A stretch of 34,733 bases of DNA from contig JAFGUQ010000011.1 of the NCBI GenBank assembly GCA_016938455.1, positions 1 through 34,733 of the forward strand, given 5' to 3'. Under the pieces are notes generated by a model, which saw nothing but the letters and a program-made list of their open reading frames with translations, was not told the origin of the DNA and ran no database searches. Both the position numbers and the translations under genes were made by a program. Positions 6,725 through 14,649 of this stretch are shown here, piece by piece. Each line of letters begins with the position of its first letter. Positions within the stretch are counted from its first letter, which is position 1. Source of the DNA: Clostridia bacterium. Lineage in GTDB: Bacteria > Bacillota > Clostridia > DUPQ01.

Positions 6725-8086
6725 GTGATACATATTTATACATTGAATTCTTTGAATATCTGTCTTGATGTCAACAGCGGAACCATCCATCTTCTTGATG
6801 AAGTGACAAAAGATATTTTATTGAAAGCTCCTGAAAAAGAGATGATTGAAAATGCAGCTTCTATGCTGTCAGATAAGTACAGCAATCTGGAACTTAAGGA
6901 AGCGCTTTCTGAAATAAAAAGTTTGATTGACGAGAAAAGCCTGTACTCACCTGATTTTGACAGAGCTATGTTTACTGGTAAGACAATTAAGAAAGTGGTG
7001 GTTAAAGCCATGTGTCTTCATATGGCACATGACTGCAATCTCCGATGCAAATACTGCTTTGCGGAAAAAGGCTCATATGGTGGGAAAAAAAGCCTGATGT
7101 CATTCGATGTAGCCAAACAGGCCATCGATTTTCTGCTTGCGAACAGTGGGTCTAAAAAGAATGTGGAAGTAGATTTTTTTGGAGGAGAACCGCTTTTAAA
7201 TTATGATGTCATCAAACAGACAGTGGAATATGCAAAAGAAAAGCAGAAGGAATACGGAAAAACTGTCCATTTCACAGTGACGACAAACGGGACTATCCTG
7301 AATGAGGAGATGGAAAAATTTCTTAATGAGAACATGGATAATATTGTACTCAGTCTTGACGGCAGAAAAGAAATAAATGACGCGGTGAGAGTGTATCCGT
7401 CAGGAAAAGGTTCATATGATCAGATCATAGACAACATTAAGACCATTGCTAATAACCGAAATGGTAAATCATATTTTGTAAGAGGTACATATACAAGAGA
7501 CAATCTGGATTTTTCCAAAGATGTGAGACATATATATGAAGAACTCGGGTTAAAGGAGATATCCATAGAACCGGTTACCGGCGGAGCGTTTACCTTGACT
7601 GATGAGGAAATCAATGTGGCATTGAAAGAATATGAGCAGTTTGCCTGTGAGTATGCCTTGCAGGATGATTACCGGTTTTATCATTTTAACATCAGCTTGT
7701 ATCACTCACCATGTATCTATAAAAGAATTGCTGCCTGCGGTGCCGGTGTTGACTACTTTGCTGTGTCTCCTGATGGGGATTTATTTGCGTGTCATCAGTT
7801 TGTTGGAGAAAAGCAGTTTAAGATGGGTGATGTTTTCAATGGCATAACAGACTATCAGAGGGTCAACCAATTCCATAACAGCAATGTATTTACAAAGAAG
7901 GGCTGTCAAGACTGTTTTGCCAAGTATTTCTGTTCCGGAGGATGCCATGCCAATGCATATTACACAAATAATGATATTTTAATTCCTGATGAAAATGCCT
8001 GTAAAATGCAGAAGAAGAGGATTGAATGCGCTTTGATGATTGAAACGCTCAGAGCGCTGAAAAGGAGTGAAAATGAAGAACAGTAA
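6725..8086 (+). CDS. SCIFF-type thioether-forming radical SAM/SPASM peptide maturase
   Basis: The 453-residue protein opens with MIHIYTLNSLNICLDVNSGTIHLLDEV, the N-terminal peptide-recognition region typical of SCIFF maturases. The radical SAM cluster motif CNLRCKYC (C104, C108, C111) follows, then FGGEPLL and a SPASM auxiliary-cluster region with CGAGVDYFAVSPDGDLFACHQ and CQDCFAKYFCSGGCHANA. Family members install Cys-to-alpha-carbon thioether bonds in the small SCIFF peptide (six Cys in about 45 residues). Start is GTG 6725 with AGAGG at 6713-6717. The usual small peptide gene is not upstream: the 162 bases to ispF hold only promoters, and I see no Cys-rich small ORF nearby. The product overlaps the downstream HAD gene by 14 bases, so they are coupled. 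Confidence 0.9.
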   Translation: MIHIYTLNSLNICLDVNSGTIHLLDEVTKDILLKAPEKEMIENAASMLSDKYSNLELKEALSEIKSLIDEKSLYSPDFDRAMFTGKTIKKVVVKAMCLHMAHDCNLRCKYCFAEKGSYGGKKSLMSFDVAKQAIDFLLANSGSKKNVEVDFFGGEPLLNYDVIKQTVEYAKEKQKEYGKTVHFTVTTNGTILNEEMEKFLNENMDNIVLSLDGRKEINDAVRVYPSGKGSYDQIIDNIKTIANNRNGKSYFVRGTYTRDNLDFSKDVRHIYEELGLKEISIEPVTGGAFTLTDEEINVALKEYEQFACEYALQDDYRFYHFNISLYHSPCIYKRIAACGAGVDYFAVSPDGDLFACHQFVGEKQFKMGDVFNGITDYQRVNQFHNSNVFTKKGCQDCFAKYFCSGGCHANAYYTNNDILIPDENACKMQKKRIECALMIETLRALKRSENEEQ

Positions 8087-8858
8087 CTTTGAAGGAAAGA
8101 AACTTTTTGTTCTTGATATGGATGGAACTTTTTATCTGGACAGTACTTTAATTGACGGAGCACTTGAATTTCTGGACAGTGCGGTTGAAAAGGGATATGA
8201 CTTTCTGTTTTTCACTAACAATTCCTCTAAATCACTTGATGATTATGAGAAAAAACTGAAAAAACTGCAGGTCCCTGCAACACGGGATAAGATTTTCAGT
8301 TCAGGTGATGTGACAATCAGTTTTCTTAACAGCGAAAGAAAGAATAAAAAAGTATATGTCATCGGAACCATGAGTCTGGTAAAGGGATTCGAAAACAGCG
8401 GTATTGAATTGGATGATCAACATCCTGATATCGTCGTTCTTGGGTTTGATACATCACTTACTTATGAAAAAATTGAAAAAGGGTGTCGTTTCATCAGAAA
8501 CGGTGCTGAATTCATTGCTACTCACCCAGATGCCAATTGTCCGACAGAAAACGGACTGGTCCCTGATACAGGATCAATGATTGAAATGTTTAAGACCTCT
8601 ACAGGGATATCTCCTGTCATCATGGGAAAGCCATTTCATTATACAGTTGAAGCCATAGAAAAGAAAACGGGATATATGAAACATGAAATAATCTGTGTCG
8701 GTGACAGATTAAATACTGATATAGCTCTAGGCGTAAATCATGGCATGACAAGTGTACTGGTCATGACAGGAGCAACAACTGAGGAAATTCTTTCACTTTC
8801 TGCGATACAGCCAACAATGGTTCTGCCATCAATCAAAGACCTGATAAAGATTATTTAA
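8073..8858 (+). CDS. HAD-IIA family hydrolase (NagD/phosphoglycolate phosphatase-like)
   Basis: The 261-residue protein has HAD motif I FVLDMDGT (nucleophile D15), motif II FFTNNSSKS, the cap region with ATHPDANCPTENG, a motif K lysine in IMGKPFHY, and motif III ICVGDRLNTDIALG. It is a class IIA phosphatase; substrate is not readable from sequence (sugar phosphates, phosphoglycolate and p-nitrophenyl phosphate are known for relatives). I chose ATG 8073 over the ORF-track GTG 8067 because AAAGGAG (8061-8067) overlaps the GTG and is correctly placed for the ATG. It overlaps the end of the radical SAM gene. Confidence 0.93.
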   Translation: MKNSNFEGKKLFVLDMDGTFYLDSTLIDGALEFLDSAVEKGYDFLFFTNNSSKSLDDYEKKLKKLQVPATRDKIFSSGDVTISFLNSERKNKKVYVIGTMSLVKGFENSGIELDDQHPDIVVLGFDTSLTYEKIEKGCRFIRNGAEFIATHPDANCPTENGLVPDTGSMIEMFKTSTGISPVIMGKPFHYTVEAIEKKTGYMKHEIICVGDRLNTDIALGVNHGMTSVLVMTGATTEEILSLSAIQPTMVLPSIKDLIKII

Positions 8859-8866
8859 AAAAATTA

Positions 8867-8875
8867 TGGTATGAT
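8867..8875 (+). promoter_or_regulatory. Possible extended -10 promoter before the small membrane protein gene
   Basis: TGGTATGAT is an extended -10 element 25 bases upstream of GTG 8901. No convincing -35 lies at the right distance, so it could be chance. Confidence 0.3.
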
Positions 8876-8900
8876 AGATGAATGAAGGAGGGTAAAATAA

Positions 8901-9404
8901 GTGGAAAACATTATTGAAAAAAGTGTAGTGAAAACAAAACAGCCAAGAGATAAAATCATCAGCTATCTGTCAGTCATTATTTGTGTTTTATTGAGTGCAG
9001 TTCCATTGTTCATCCCTTTGATTTCAGGATTCACACCGGTTTTTGTTTTACTCTTCGGCTTCATTGCCTATAAACTGGTCACCTCAAGGAATATTGAGTT
9101 TGAGTATGAACTGGTGGAAAATTTCATGACGATTTCTAAAATATTGAATAAAAGAAGCAGAAGAAAGATATTTAGCGGAGCCTTAACTGATTTTGATATC
9201 ATTGCTCCAAAAAAATCAAAATTTTATGAAGAATACGGATTAAATGTACAGACTACTCTGGAGGCTGTTTCTGATTTGGAAAACGAAAGCATCTATTTTG
9301 GAGTCATCCAGTTTAACAGCAAAAAAACCTGTGTGTTTTTTGAAACTGATGAGAGAATGCTCAAGCACTTCAAGAAGTATGCTGATTATAAGTATAAGTC
9401 TTAA
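8901..9404 (+). CDS. Conserved small membrane protein, possibly DUF6106-like
   Basis: Start is GTG 8901 with a strong AAGGAGGG at 8885-8892. The 167-residue protein has a short basic N-terminus, two closely spaced hydrophobic segments (about 23-40 and 42-58), then a soluble domain with NIEFEYELVENFMTISKILNKRSRRKI. That block resembles a family of uncharacterised clostridial proteins I associate with DUF6106; the match is from memory and no function is known. The gene lies between the HAD phosphatase and the GH18 protein, 11 bases before the latter, so it is probably cotranscribed with it. Confidence 0.8.
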   Translation: MENIIEKSVVKTKQPRDKIISYLSVIICVLLSAVPLFIPLISGFTPVFVLLFGFIAYKLVTSRNIEFEYELVENFMTISKILNKRSRRKIFSGALTDFDIIAPKKSKFYEEYGLNVQTTLEAVSDLENESIYFGVIQFNSKKTCVFFETDERMLKHFKKYADYKYKS

Positions 9405-9415
9405 CCGGAGAAAAA

Positions 9416-11107
9416 ATGAAAAACAAAATAGCTATCATTATAATCACTGTTATCTATATTGCCCTATCTCTTTGGATTACTAATTTTGCGATTAAAGCTT
9501 TGACAAGCAGATATTCACCTGAAAAAAGCATAATAAGTTTTTTTGATGACGATGTTGTTAATCTGGTCATCGAAGATGAACTAATCAGGGACAGTGCACC
9601 TCCTGTCATAGAAGGAAGAGAGATTCTGCTTCCGTTTGATGTGATTAAAAACTATATTGATGATACCATCTATTATGATAATGAAAGAGCCATCCTGACA
9701 ATCACTTCAGAAGACAAGGTGATCAGAATGAACAGCAACGAACTTCAGGCTTATCTGAATATGGAAGAATATCGTCTTGATGTCAGCTCAAAATTCATCA
9801 ATGGGGTTCTTTATGTGCCGGTGATGGCATTCAAGGATATTTTCTCCATTGAAGTGACCTATCTTGAAAATGATAATGTGGTTATTGTCGATCAGCTGAA
9901 AAACTATAAGATGATCGGGTACATCAATAATGAACAGGCCGTCATCAGAAGTGACATGTCTTTGTATAAACCGATATATAAAGTATATAATCCGAATGAC
10001 ATCACGGTGACTGTTTACGGGACTGACGGTGAATGGACAAAAGTCAGAACTGGTAATGGAGTGATCGGATATATTGAAAGCAAATATCTCAAAACTGAAA
10101 TGAAGTATGGCAAAGTGGTCATTGATATAAGAAAAGATATTCCGGGAGAAATTGAAACTATCATTTTTGCCTGGGAAGCTTTCTATAATCAGACAAATGG
10201 GGATGCGGACATCACAGAAAATGATGTGCTCAACATCATTTCCCCCACATGGTTCAAAGTAGCTGATTTGTCTGGAAACATAGAGAGCTTTGCAGCAATA
10301 ACTTATGTTGAAAAAGCACATGAACTCGGATATCAGGTTTGGCCGCTTATCAGCAATACATTTACTGATATCGACATGACCAGTGAAGTGCTGAATAATA
10401 CTGATGTCAGAGACAACATCATCAGACAGCTTGTAGCATACTCCTCACTATATCAGCTGGATGGCATCAGCCTTGATTTTGAAAATATCTATTTGAAAGA
10501 TAAAGACGCCTATACTCAATTTATCAGAGAGCTGGTTCCCTTTCTTCATAAAGCAAACATCAAACTATCAGTGGCAGTCGGAATCCCCGGTGGAAGCGAC
10601 ACATACTCAAAATGTTATGATCATGAGAAAATAGGCGAAATCGCTGATTATGTCATGGTGATGACTTATGACCAGTATTATGGAGGTTCAACAGTAGCAG
10701 GCAGCCAGGCACAGGTCAGCTGGATGAGCAGTAAATTAAAAGAAACATTGAAGCTTGTCAGCAATGAAAAACTTGTCATGGGAATTCCACTCTATACAAG
10801 ACTGTGGGAAATTACTTCCGAAAGAGCAAGAAACATCAGGAACTATTCGATTGACGGAGCCAAGAAACTGATTGAGGAGAAAAATGCATCACTCCTATGG
10901 GACAGCGAAAGCGGTCAATATGTCGCGACCTACTACGAAGAAGGAAAAACCTATAAAATGTGGCTTGAAGATGAATCAAGCCTAAAAGAAAAAGTGAGCC
11001 TGGTTAACACCTATGAGCTGAGAGGAATCTGCATGTGGGAATTGAACTGGGGTAATGATACCATATGGGACGCCATCAGCCAGACAATCAGTAAAGGAAG
11101 TGAATGA
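9416..11107 (+). CDS. Membrane-anchored GH18-family glycoside hydrolase with copper-amine-oxidase-like and SH3b domains
   Basis: The 563-residue protein starts with a signal anchor (about 6-27) without an obvious cleavage site. A copper-amine-oxidase-N-like stalk (about 50-160, LPFDVIKNYIDDTIYYDNERA) and an SH3b domain (about 170-222, TVYGTDGEWTKVRTGNGVIGYIESKYL) follow, then a GH18 TIM barrel (about 232-555). The chitinase-type catalytic motif DGISLDFEN is intact, with E356 as the predicted acid, and ADYVMVMTYDQYYGGS follows. Relatives with this layout act on peptidoglycan or spore cortex (SleL/YdhD type), so a wall-lytic role outside the membrane is likely. GGAGAAAA precedes the ATG. It is followed by an MgtC-like gene whose start lies 1 base after this stop. 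Confidence 0.9.
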   Translation: MKNKIAIIIITVIYIALSLWITNFAIKALTSRYSPEKSIISFFDDDVVNLVIEDELIRDSAPPVIEGREILLPFDVIKNYIDDTIYYDNERAILTITSEDKVIRMNSNELQAYLNMEEYRLDVSSKFINGVLYVPVMAFKDIFSIEVTYLENDNVVIVDQLKNYKMIGYINNEQAVIRSDMSLYKPIYKVYNPNDITVTVYGTDGEWTKVRTGNGVIGYIESKYLKTEMKYGKVVIDIRKDIPGEIETIIFAWEAFYNQTNGDADITENDVLNIISPTWFKVADLSGNIESFAAITYVEKAHELGYQVWPLISNTFTDIDMTSEVLNNTDVRDNIIRQLVAYSSLYQLDGISLDFENIYLKDKDAYTQFIRELVPFLHKANIKLSVAVGIPGGSDTYSKCYDHEKIGEIADYVMVMTYDQYYGGSTVAGSQAQVSWMSSKLKETLKLVSNEKLVMGIPLYTRLWEITSERARNIRNYSIDGAKKLIEEKNASLLWDSESGQYVATYYEEGKTYKMWLEDESSLKEKVSLVNTYELRGICMWELNWGNDTIWDAISQTISKGSE

Positions 11108-11108
11108 A

Positions 11109-11771
11109 ATGATTTTTGAAATTGACATTATATTACGTCTTTTATCAGCTGCTTTATTAGGGGGACTGATAGGGTACGAAAGAGAGCAGAAACAAAGACC
11201 TGCAGGTTTCAGGACGCATATTCTTGTCTGCATAGGGGCAGCGCTGGTCATGATTATCTCAGAATACATGCTTAAAGAATTCACATCAGGAACTGATCCT
11301 GCCAGAATGGGGGCACAGGTCATCAGCGGAATCGGTTTTCTCGGAGCAGGAACAATCATAAGAGACAAGTTCAAAGTAAAGGGACTGACAACTGCTGCGA
11401 GCCTGTGGGCAGTCGCATGTATCGGACTGGCGGTTGGAATGGGATACTTCTATCTTGCCGGTGTTGCATTTGTTGTCATATTCATCACACTCAGATTTTT
11501 AAGCAGACTGGAGAAAAAAGCAGGAAAAGAATACAATTATGCCAACATAAAAATCACTGCTCATATGGAAGAGGATATTGAAAAAAAAGTGACCAACGAT
11601 ATCAAAGAGTTCGGATATGATATCAAGAAAATGAATTTCAGCAAGACCTTTGAAGACAGTACCGTCGTATTCATCTTTCTGGTCAGCCATAAAACAGGAG
11701 TGGAGTGGGAAGACGTATCGCTTCATTTATTCAAGAAAGAGTATATCAGGAAAGCGACTTTAGATTATTAA
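11109..11771 (+). CDS. MgtC/SapB family membrane protein
   Basis: The 220-residue protein has the MgtC N-terminal domain: IILRLLSAALLGGLIGYEREQKQRPAGFRTHILVCIGAAL, then GFLGAGTIIRD and LTTAASLWAVACIGLAVG, with about four to five membrane helices. A soluble C-terminal domain of about 80 residues (ACT-like in relatives) follows. MgtC proteins are linked to magnesium limitation and membrane ATPase control in some bacteria, but the biochemical role here is unknown. I chose ATG 11109 over the upstream track start at 11055 because AAGGAAG (11094-11100) is ideally placed and family proteins begin here. No magnesium riboswitch is visible; the gene is cotranscribed with the GH18 gene. Confidence 0.92.
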   Translation: MIFEIDIILRLLSAALLGGLIGYEREQKQRPAGFRTHILVCIGAALVMIISEYMLKEFTSGTDPARMGAQVISGIGFLGAGTIIRDKFKVKGLTTAASLWAVACIGLAVGMGYFYLAGVAFVVIFITLRFLSRLEKKAGKEYNYANIKITAHMEEDIEKKVTNDIKEFGYDIKKMNFSKTFEDSTVVFIFLVSHKTGVEWEDVSLHLFKKEYIRKATLDY

Positions 11772-11779
11772 ACCATTTA

Positions 11780-11788
11780 TGATATAAT
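11780..11788 (+). promoter_or_regulatory. Extended -10 promoter of the flavin reductase-like gene
   Basis: TGATATAAT is a perfect extended -10 element. The -35 region inside the end of the MgtC-like gene (TTAGAT, 11760-11765, 17 bp away) is weak, which is tolerated with an extended -10. Confidence 0.6.
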
Positions 11789-11816
11789 TTGATTTAATGG
11801 AAAGAAGGAAAAAATA

Positions 11817-12323
11817 ATGAAAACAGAGAATTATATGACATTGTCTGGAGAAGCCATGGAACAGTTGTCTAAAAACGGTGCTTTTCTGACGACAAAGCAC
11901 GGGGAAAATCTTAACACTATGACCATCAGCTGGGCATCTCTTGGAACAATATGGAATAAGCCTGTGATGATTGTTGCTGTCAGATATTCCAGACATACCT
12001 ATAAATTAATTGATCAGTCCAATCAGTTTACTGTCAGTGTACCTGCACTGGGAGAGAAAAAGAAAGAACTGGCTTTCTGCGGAAGCAAATCAGGAAGAGA
12101 TTACAATAAGTTCAACGAGTGTGGACTGGTATTGAAGGACAGCCAAAAAATCAGCACACCGGTAATTGAAGGTTGCCAGATTCATTTTGAATGTAAGACC
12201 GTATATAAACAGGCCATGGAACCAGGCCTGGTAGATGAAGGAATCAAAAAGACATTCTATGATTCAAATGATAATTACCATGTGATATACTATGGTGAAA
12301 TAGTAGCTTGCTATAAAGAGTGA
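11817..12323 (+). CDS. Flavin reductase-like FMN-binding split-barrel protein
   Basis: The 168-residue protein has the layout of the flavin reductase/FMN-binding split-barrel family: NTMTISWASLGTIWNKPVMIVAVRYSRHTYKLI (FMN-binding region), FTVSVPALGEKKKELAFCGSKSGRDYNKF, and a C-terminal YHVIYYGEIVACYK. In Clostridia such proteins are often annotated as flavoredoxin-like; the substrate is unknown and an independent electron-transfer role is inference. ATG 11817 follows AAGAAGGAA. The stop overlaps the ddl ribosome binding site region, so the two genes are translated from one transcript. Confidence 0.88.
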   Translation: MKTENYMTLSGEAMEQLSKNGAFLTTKHGENLNTMTISWASLGTIWNKPVMIVAVRYSRHTYKLIDQSNQFTVSVPALGEKKKELAFCGSKSGRDYNKFNECGLVLKDSQKISTPVIEGCQIHFECKTVYKQAMEPGLVDEGIKKTFYDSNDNYHVIYYGEIVACYKE

Positions 12324-12334
12324 TGAGGTGGCTA

Positions 12335-13399
12335 ATGAATAAAACAAGAGTGCTTTTAATTTTTGGCGGTGTGTCCACAGAACACGAAGTATCCAGATGC
12401 TCAGCATCTTCTATTATAAAAGAAATAGATGATAACCAGTTTGAACTTCATATAATGGAAATCAGCAAAAAGAATGAATGCTATCTTTATGATTTAAAAG
12501 AAGATAAACATATTGTCATAGAGGAAATTAAAAAAGTGGACAATCAGCTTCAGAAAAAAGCGATTGAATTCTCTGTTGATTTCATCAGACGATATGATGT
12601 TGTCTTTCCGATTATTCATGGAACTGAAGGGGAAGACGGAAAGCTGCAGGGATTGTTTGAAGTGGCAGGAGTCCCTTATGTCGGTGCCAATGTTCTGTCA
12701 TCAGCTATTGGCATGGATAAAACATTCTGTAAAATCCTGTTTGAAAGAGCAGGTATTCCGCAAGCTGATTATCTGGCTTTTACCATTGATGATGATGCTT
12801 CAGAAATTGTTGAGAAAGTAGAAAGCAAATTCACTTACCCTTTATTTATCAAACCTGCGAGCCAGGGATCATCAGTGGGAGTCACAAAAGCTTATGACAG
12901 GACTCAGCTTGAAGCCGGAATTGAATTGTGCAGAAAAGTGGACAGAAAAATTCTGGTGGAGGAATTTATTAAAGGAAGAGAACTTGAATGTGCTGTGTTA
13001 GGGAACTATGTTGATGTTGAAGCGTCTAATATTGGTGAAGTCCTTCTAAAAAGTGATTTCTACAGCTACGAAGCAAAGTATGTGGCAGAGGAAAAAACCG
13101 TCATCACCAGCGACCTTGATGAAAAAGTGGTTTTGCTTATTAAAGAATACGCTATCAAGGCGTTTAAAGCCATTGACTGTTATGGATTAGCAAGAGTTGA
13201 CTTTTTTCTGCAGGCAGGTAATAAACCTGTGCTGAATGAAATCAATACACTGCCTGGTTTTACTAAAATCAGCATGTATCCTAAATTGATGGTAGACTAT
13301 GGAATCCCATACAAGGATTTGATCAGCAGACTGATAAACCTGGCTTTGGAAAGAAGTCGGAAATATCATTTTATTGTTGATTTTGAAGAGGTTAGATAG
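12335..13399 (+). CDS. ddl: D-alanine--D-alanine ligase
   Basis: Ddl makes the D-Ala-D-Ala dipeptide for peptidoglycan precursors in the cytoplasm. The 354-residue protein shows FGGVSTEHEVS (N-terminal substrate loop), IIHGTEGEDGKLQGLFEVAGVPYVG, the ATP-grasp region FIKPASQGSSVGVTKA, the active-site loop DFYSYEAKYV, and the metal-binding C-terminal LNEINTLPGFTKISMYPKL. I chose ATG 12335 over the ORF-track GTG 12320, because GAGGTGG lies just before the ATG and family proteins begin a few residues before FGG. The stop abuts the murI start, giving a wall-precursor pair. Confidence 0.94.
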   Translation: MNKTRVLLIFGGVSTEHEVSRCSASSIIKEIDDNQFELHIMEISKKNECYLYDLKEDKHIVIEEIKKVDNQLQKKAIEFSVDFIRRYDVVFPIIHGTEGEDGKLQGLFEVAGVPYVGANVLSSAIGMDKTFCKILFERAGIPQADYLAFTIDDDASEIVEKVESKFTYPLFIKPASQGSSVGVTKAYDRTQLEAGIELCRKVDRKILVEEFIKGRELECAVLGNYVDVEASNIGEVLLKSDFYSYEAKYVAEEKTVITSDLDEKVVLLIKEYAIKAFKAIDCYGLARVDFFLQAGNKPVLNEINTLPGFTKISMYPKLMVDYGIPYKDLISRLINLALERSRKYHFIVDFEEVR

Positions 13400-14209
13400 A
13401 TGGATAAAAGACCAATCGGAATATTTGATTCAGGTTTAGGCGGATTAACCGTTTTAAAGGAAATCAGTAAGATAATGCCTGAGGAAGACCTGGTTTATTT
13501 CGGTGACAGTAAAAGGACTCCATATGGTTCAAAATCAAAAGAAACAATTATTAATTTTTCAATTCAGGATGTGAATTTCCTGTTATCCAAAAATATCAAA
13601 GCACTGGTCATTGCATGTAACACTGTCAGCTCCAATGCTATCAATGAACTGAAAGAAAGGTTTGACATCCCTATAATTGAAGTCATCAGTCCTGGTGTCA
13701 GCTTAAGTACAAGGGTAACAAAAAACAAGAGAATCGGTGTCATTGGAACAAGAGCCACAGTTGAAAGCGGAGCATATGAAAGCAGTATTAAATCAATTGA
13801 TAAGAACATGACTGTCTTTTCAAAAAGCTGCCCATTGTTTGTCCCTTTGGTTGAGGAAGGTCAGTTATGGTGGAATCACCATATTACAAAAGAAATCATC
13901 AGGTTTTACCTTGATGAGTTTATTGCGATTGATGTTGATACCATGGTCCTGGGATGTACACATTACCCGTTGCTGATTGACGCGATCAATGAAGTGCTTG
14001 AGGGGAGAATAACACTCATCAACTCAGCTGGTGAAGTGGCTAAGGGAGCTTCAGCGATACTTGAAGACATGAATCTCAGAAACTTCAGCCATATTGGTGA
14101 AACTTACTTGTATACCAGTGACAGTGCAGAAAAGTTCATTCCGCTGGCAAAAGACATCCTGCAGCGAAGTGACATACATGCTGAAAAAATCGATATAGAA
14201 AATTATTAA
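13400..14209 (+). CDS. murI: Glutamate racemase
   Basis: MurI converts L-glutamate to D-glutamate for peptidoglycan. The 269-residue protein has IGIFDSGLGGLTVLKE, YFGDSKRTPYGSKS, the first catalytic Cys in ACNTVSS (C73) and the second in LGCTHYPLL (C186). ATG 13400 directly follows the ddl TAG, and GAAGAGG upstream serves as ribosome binding site. Together with ddl it supplies both D-amino acid building blocks. Confidence 0.96.
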   Translation: MDKRPIGIFDSGLGGLTVLKEISKIMPEEDLVYFGDSKRTPYGSKSKETIINFSIQDVNFLLSKNIKALVIACNTVSSNAINELKERFDIPIIEVISPGVSLSTRVTKNKRIGVIGTRATVESGAYESSIKSIDKNMTVFSKSCPLFVPLVEEGQLWWNHHITKEIIRFYLDEFIAIDVDTMVLGCTHYPLLIDAINEVLEGRITLINSAGEVAKGASAILEDMNLRNFSHIGETYLYTSDSAEKFIPLAKDILQRSDIHAEKIDIENY

Positions 14210-14220
14210 GGACGGTTTTA

Positions 14221-14649
14221 ATGAAAGACGTTATTATCTCATTGAAAGGATATAGTGACCACGAGCAGAAACTTGAGTTTGTGACTGAAGGGAAATACTA
14301 TAAAAAGGGGAACCAGTATTTTATAACTTATAACGAATCTGAAATGACTGGAATGGATGGAACCACCACCACTCTTAAGGTCAGTGACCAGGTGGTGTCG
14401 TTAATCAGATTCGGTGCGGTCAATTCCAACTTTGTATTCCAGGAAGGGAAAGTGAACACCTCAAGATACATTACTGAATTTGGTGAATTTTCCGTGGAAA
14501 TCAAAGCAAACAGGGTTTTTGTTGAAATGAATGATTTCGGCGGAGTCATAGAAATGGATTATCTTCTGGATCTTTCAGATGGCAATGATACTGAAAACAA
14601 GTTTTACATGACAATTAAAGAGGCAGGAAATAATGAATATAATCAATAG
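14221..14649 (+). CDS. DUF1934 (YwiB-like) beta-barrel protein
   Basis: The 142-residue protein has the DUF1934 pattern: VIISLKGYSDHEQKLEFVTEGKYYKKGNQYFITYNESEMTGMDGTTTTLKV near the start, and a lipocalin/calycin-like series of beta strands. Function is unknown. It sits directly before argS and overlaps it by 17 bases, the same arrangement as ywiB-argS in Bacillus, which supports the assignment. ATG 14221 follows AAGGACGG. Confidence 0.9.
   Translation: MKDVIISLKGYSDHEQKLEFVTEGKYYKKGNQYFITYNESEMTGMDGTTTTLKVSDQVVSLIRFGAVNSNFVFQEGKVNTSRYITEFGEFSVEIKANRVFVEMNDFGGVIEMDYLLDLSDGNDTENKFYMTIKEAGNNEYNQ

Noticed and set aside
9788-10321. 177-aa minus-strand ORF inside the GH18 gene
   Set aside because: It is the reverse-strand shadow of a clear coding region, with no promoter, ribosome binding site or recognised domain.
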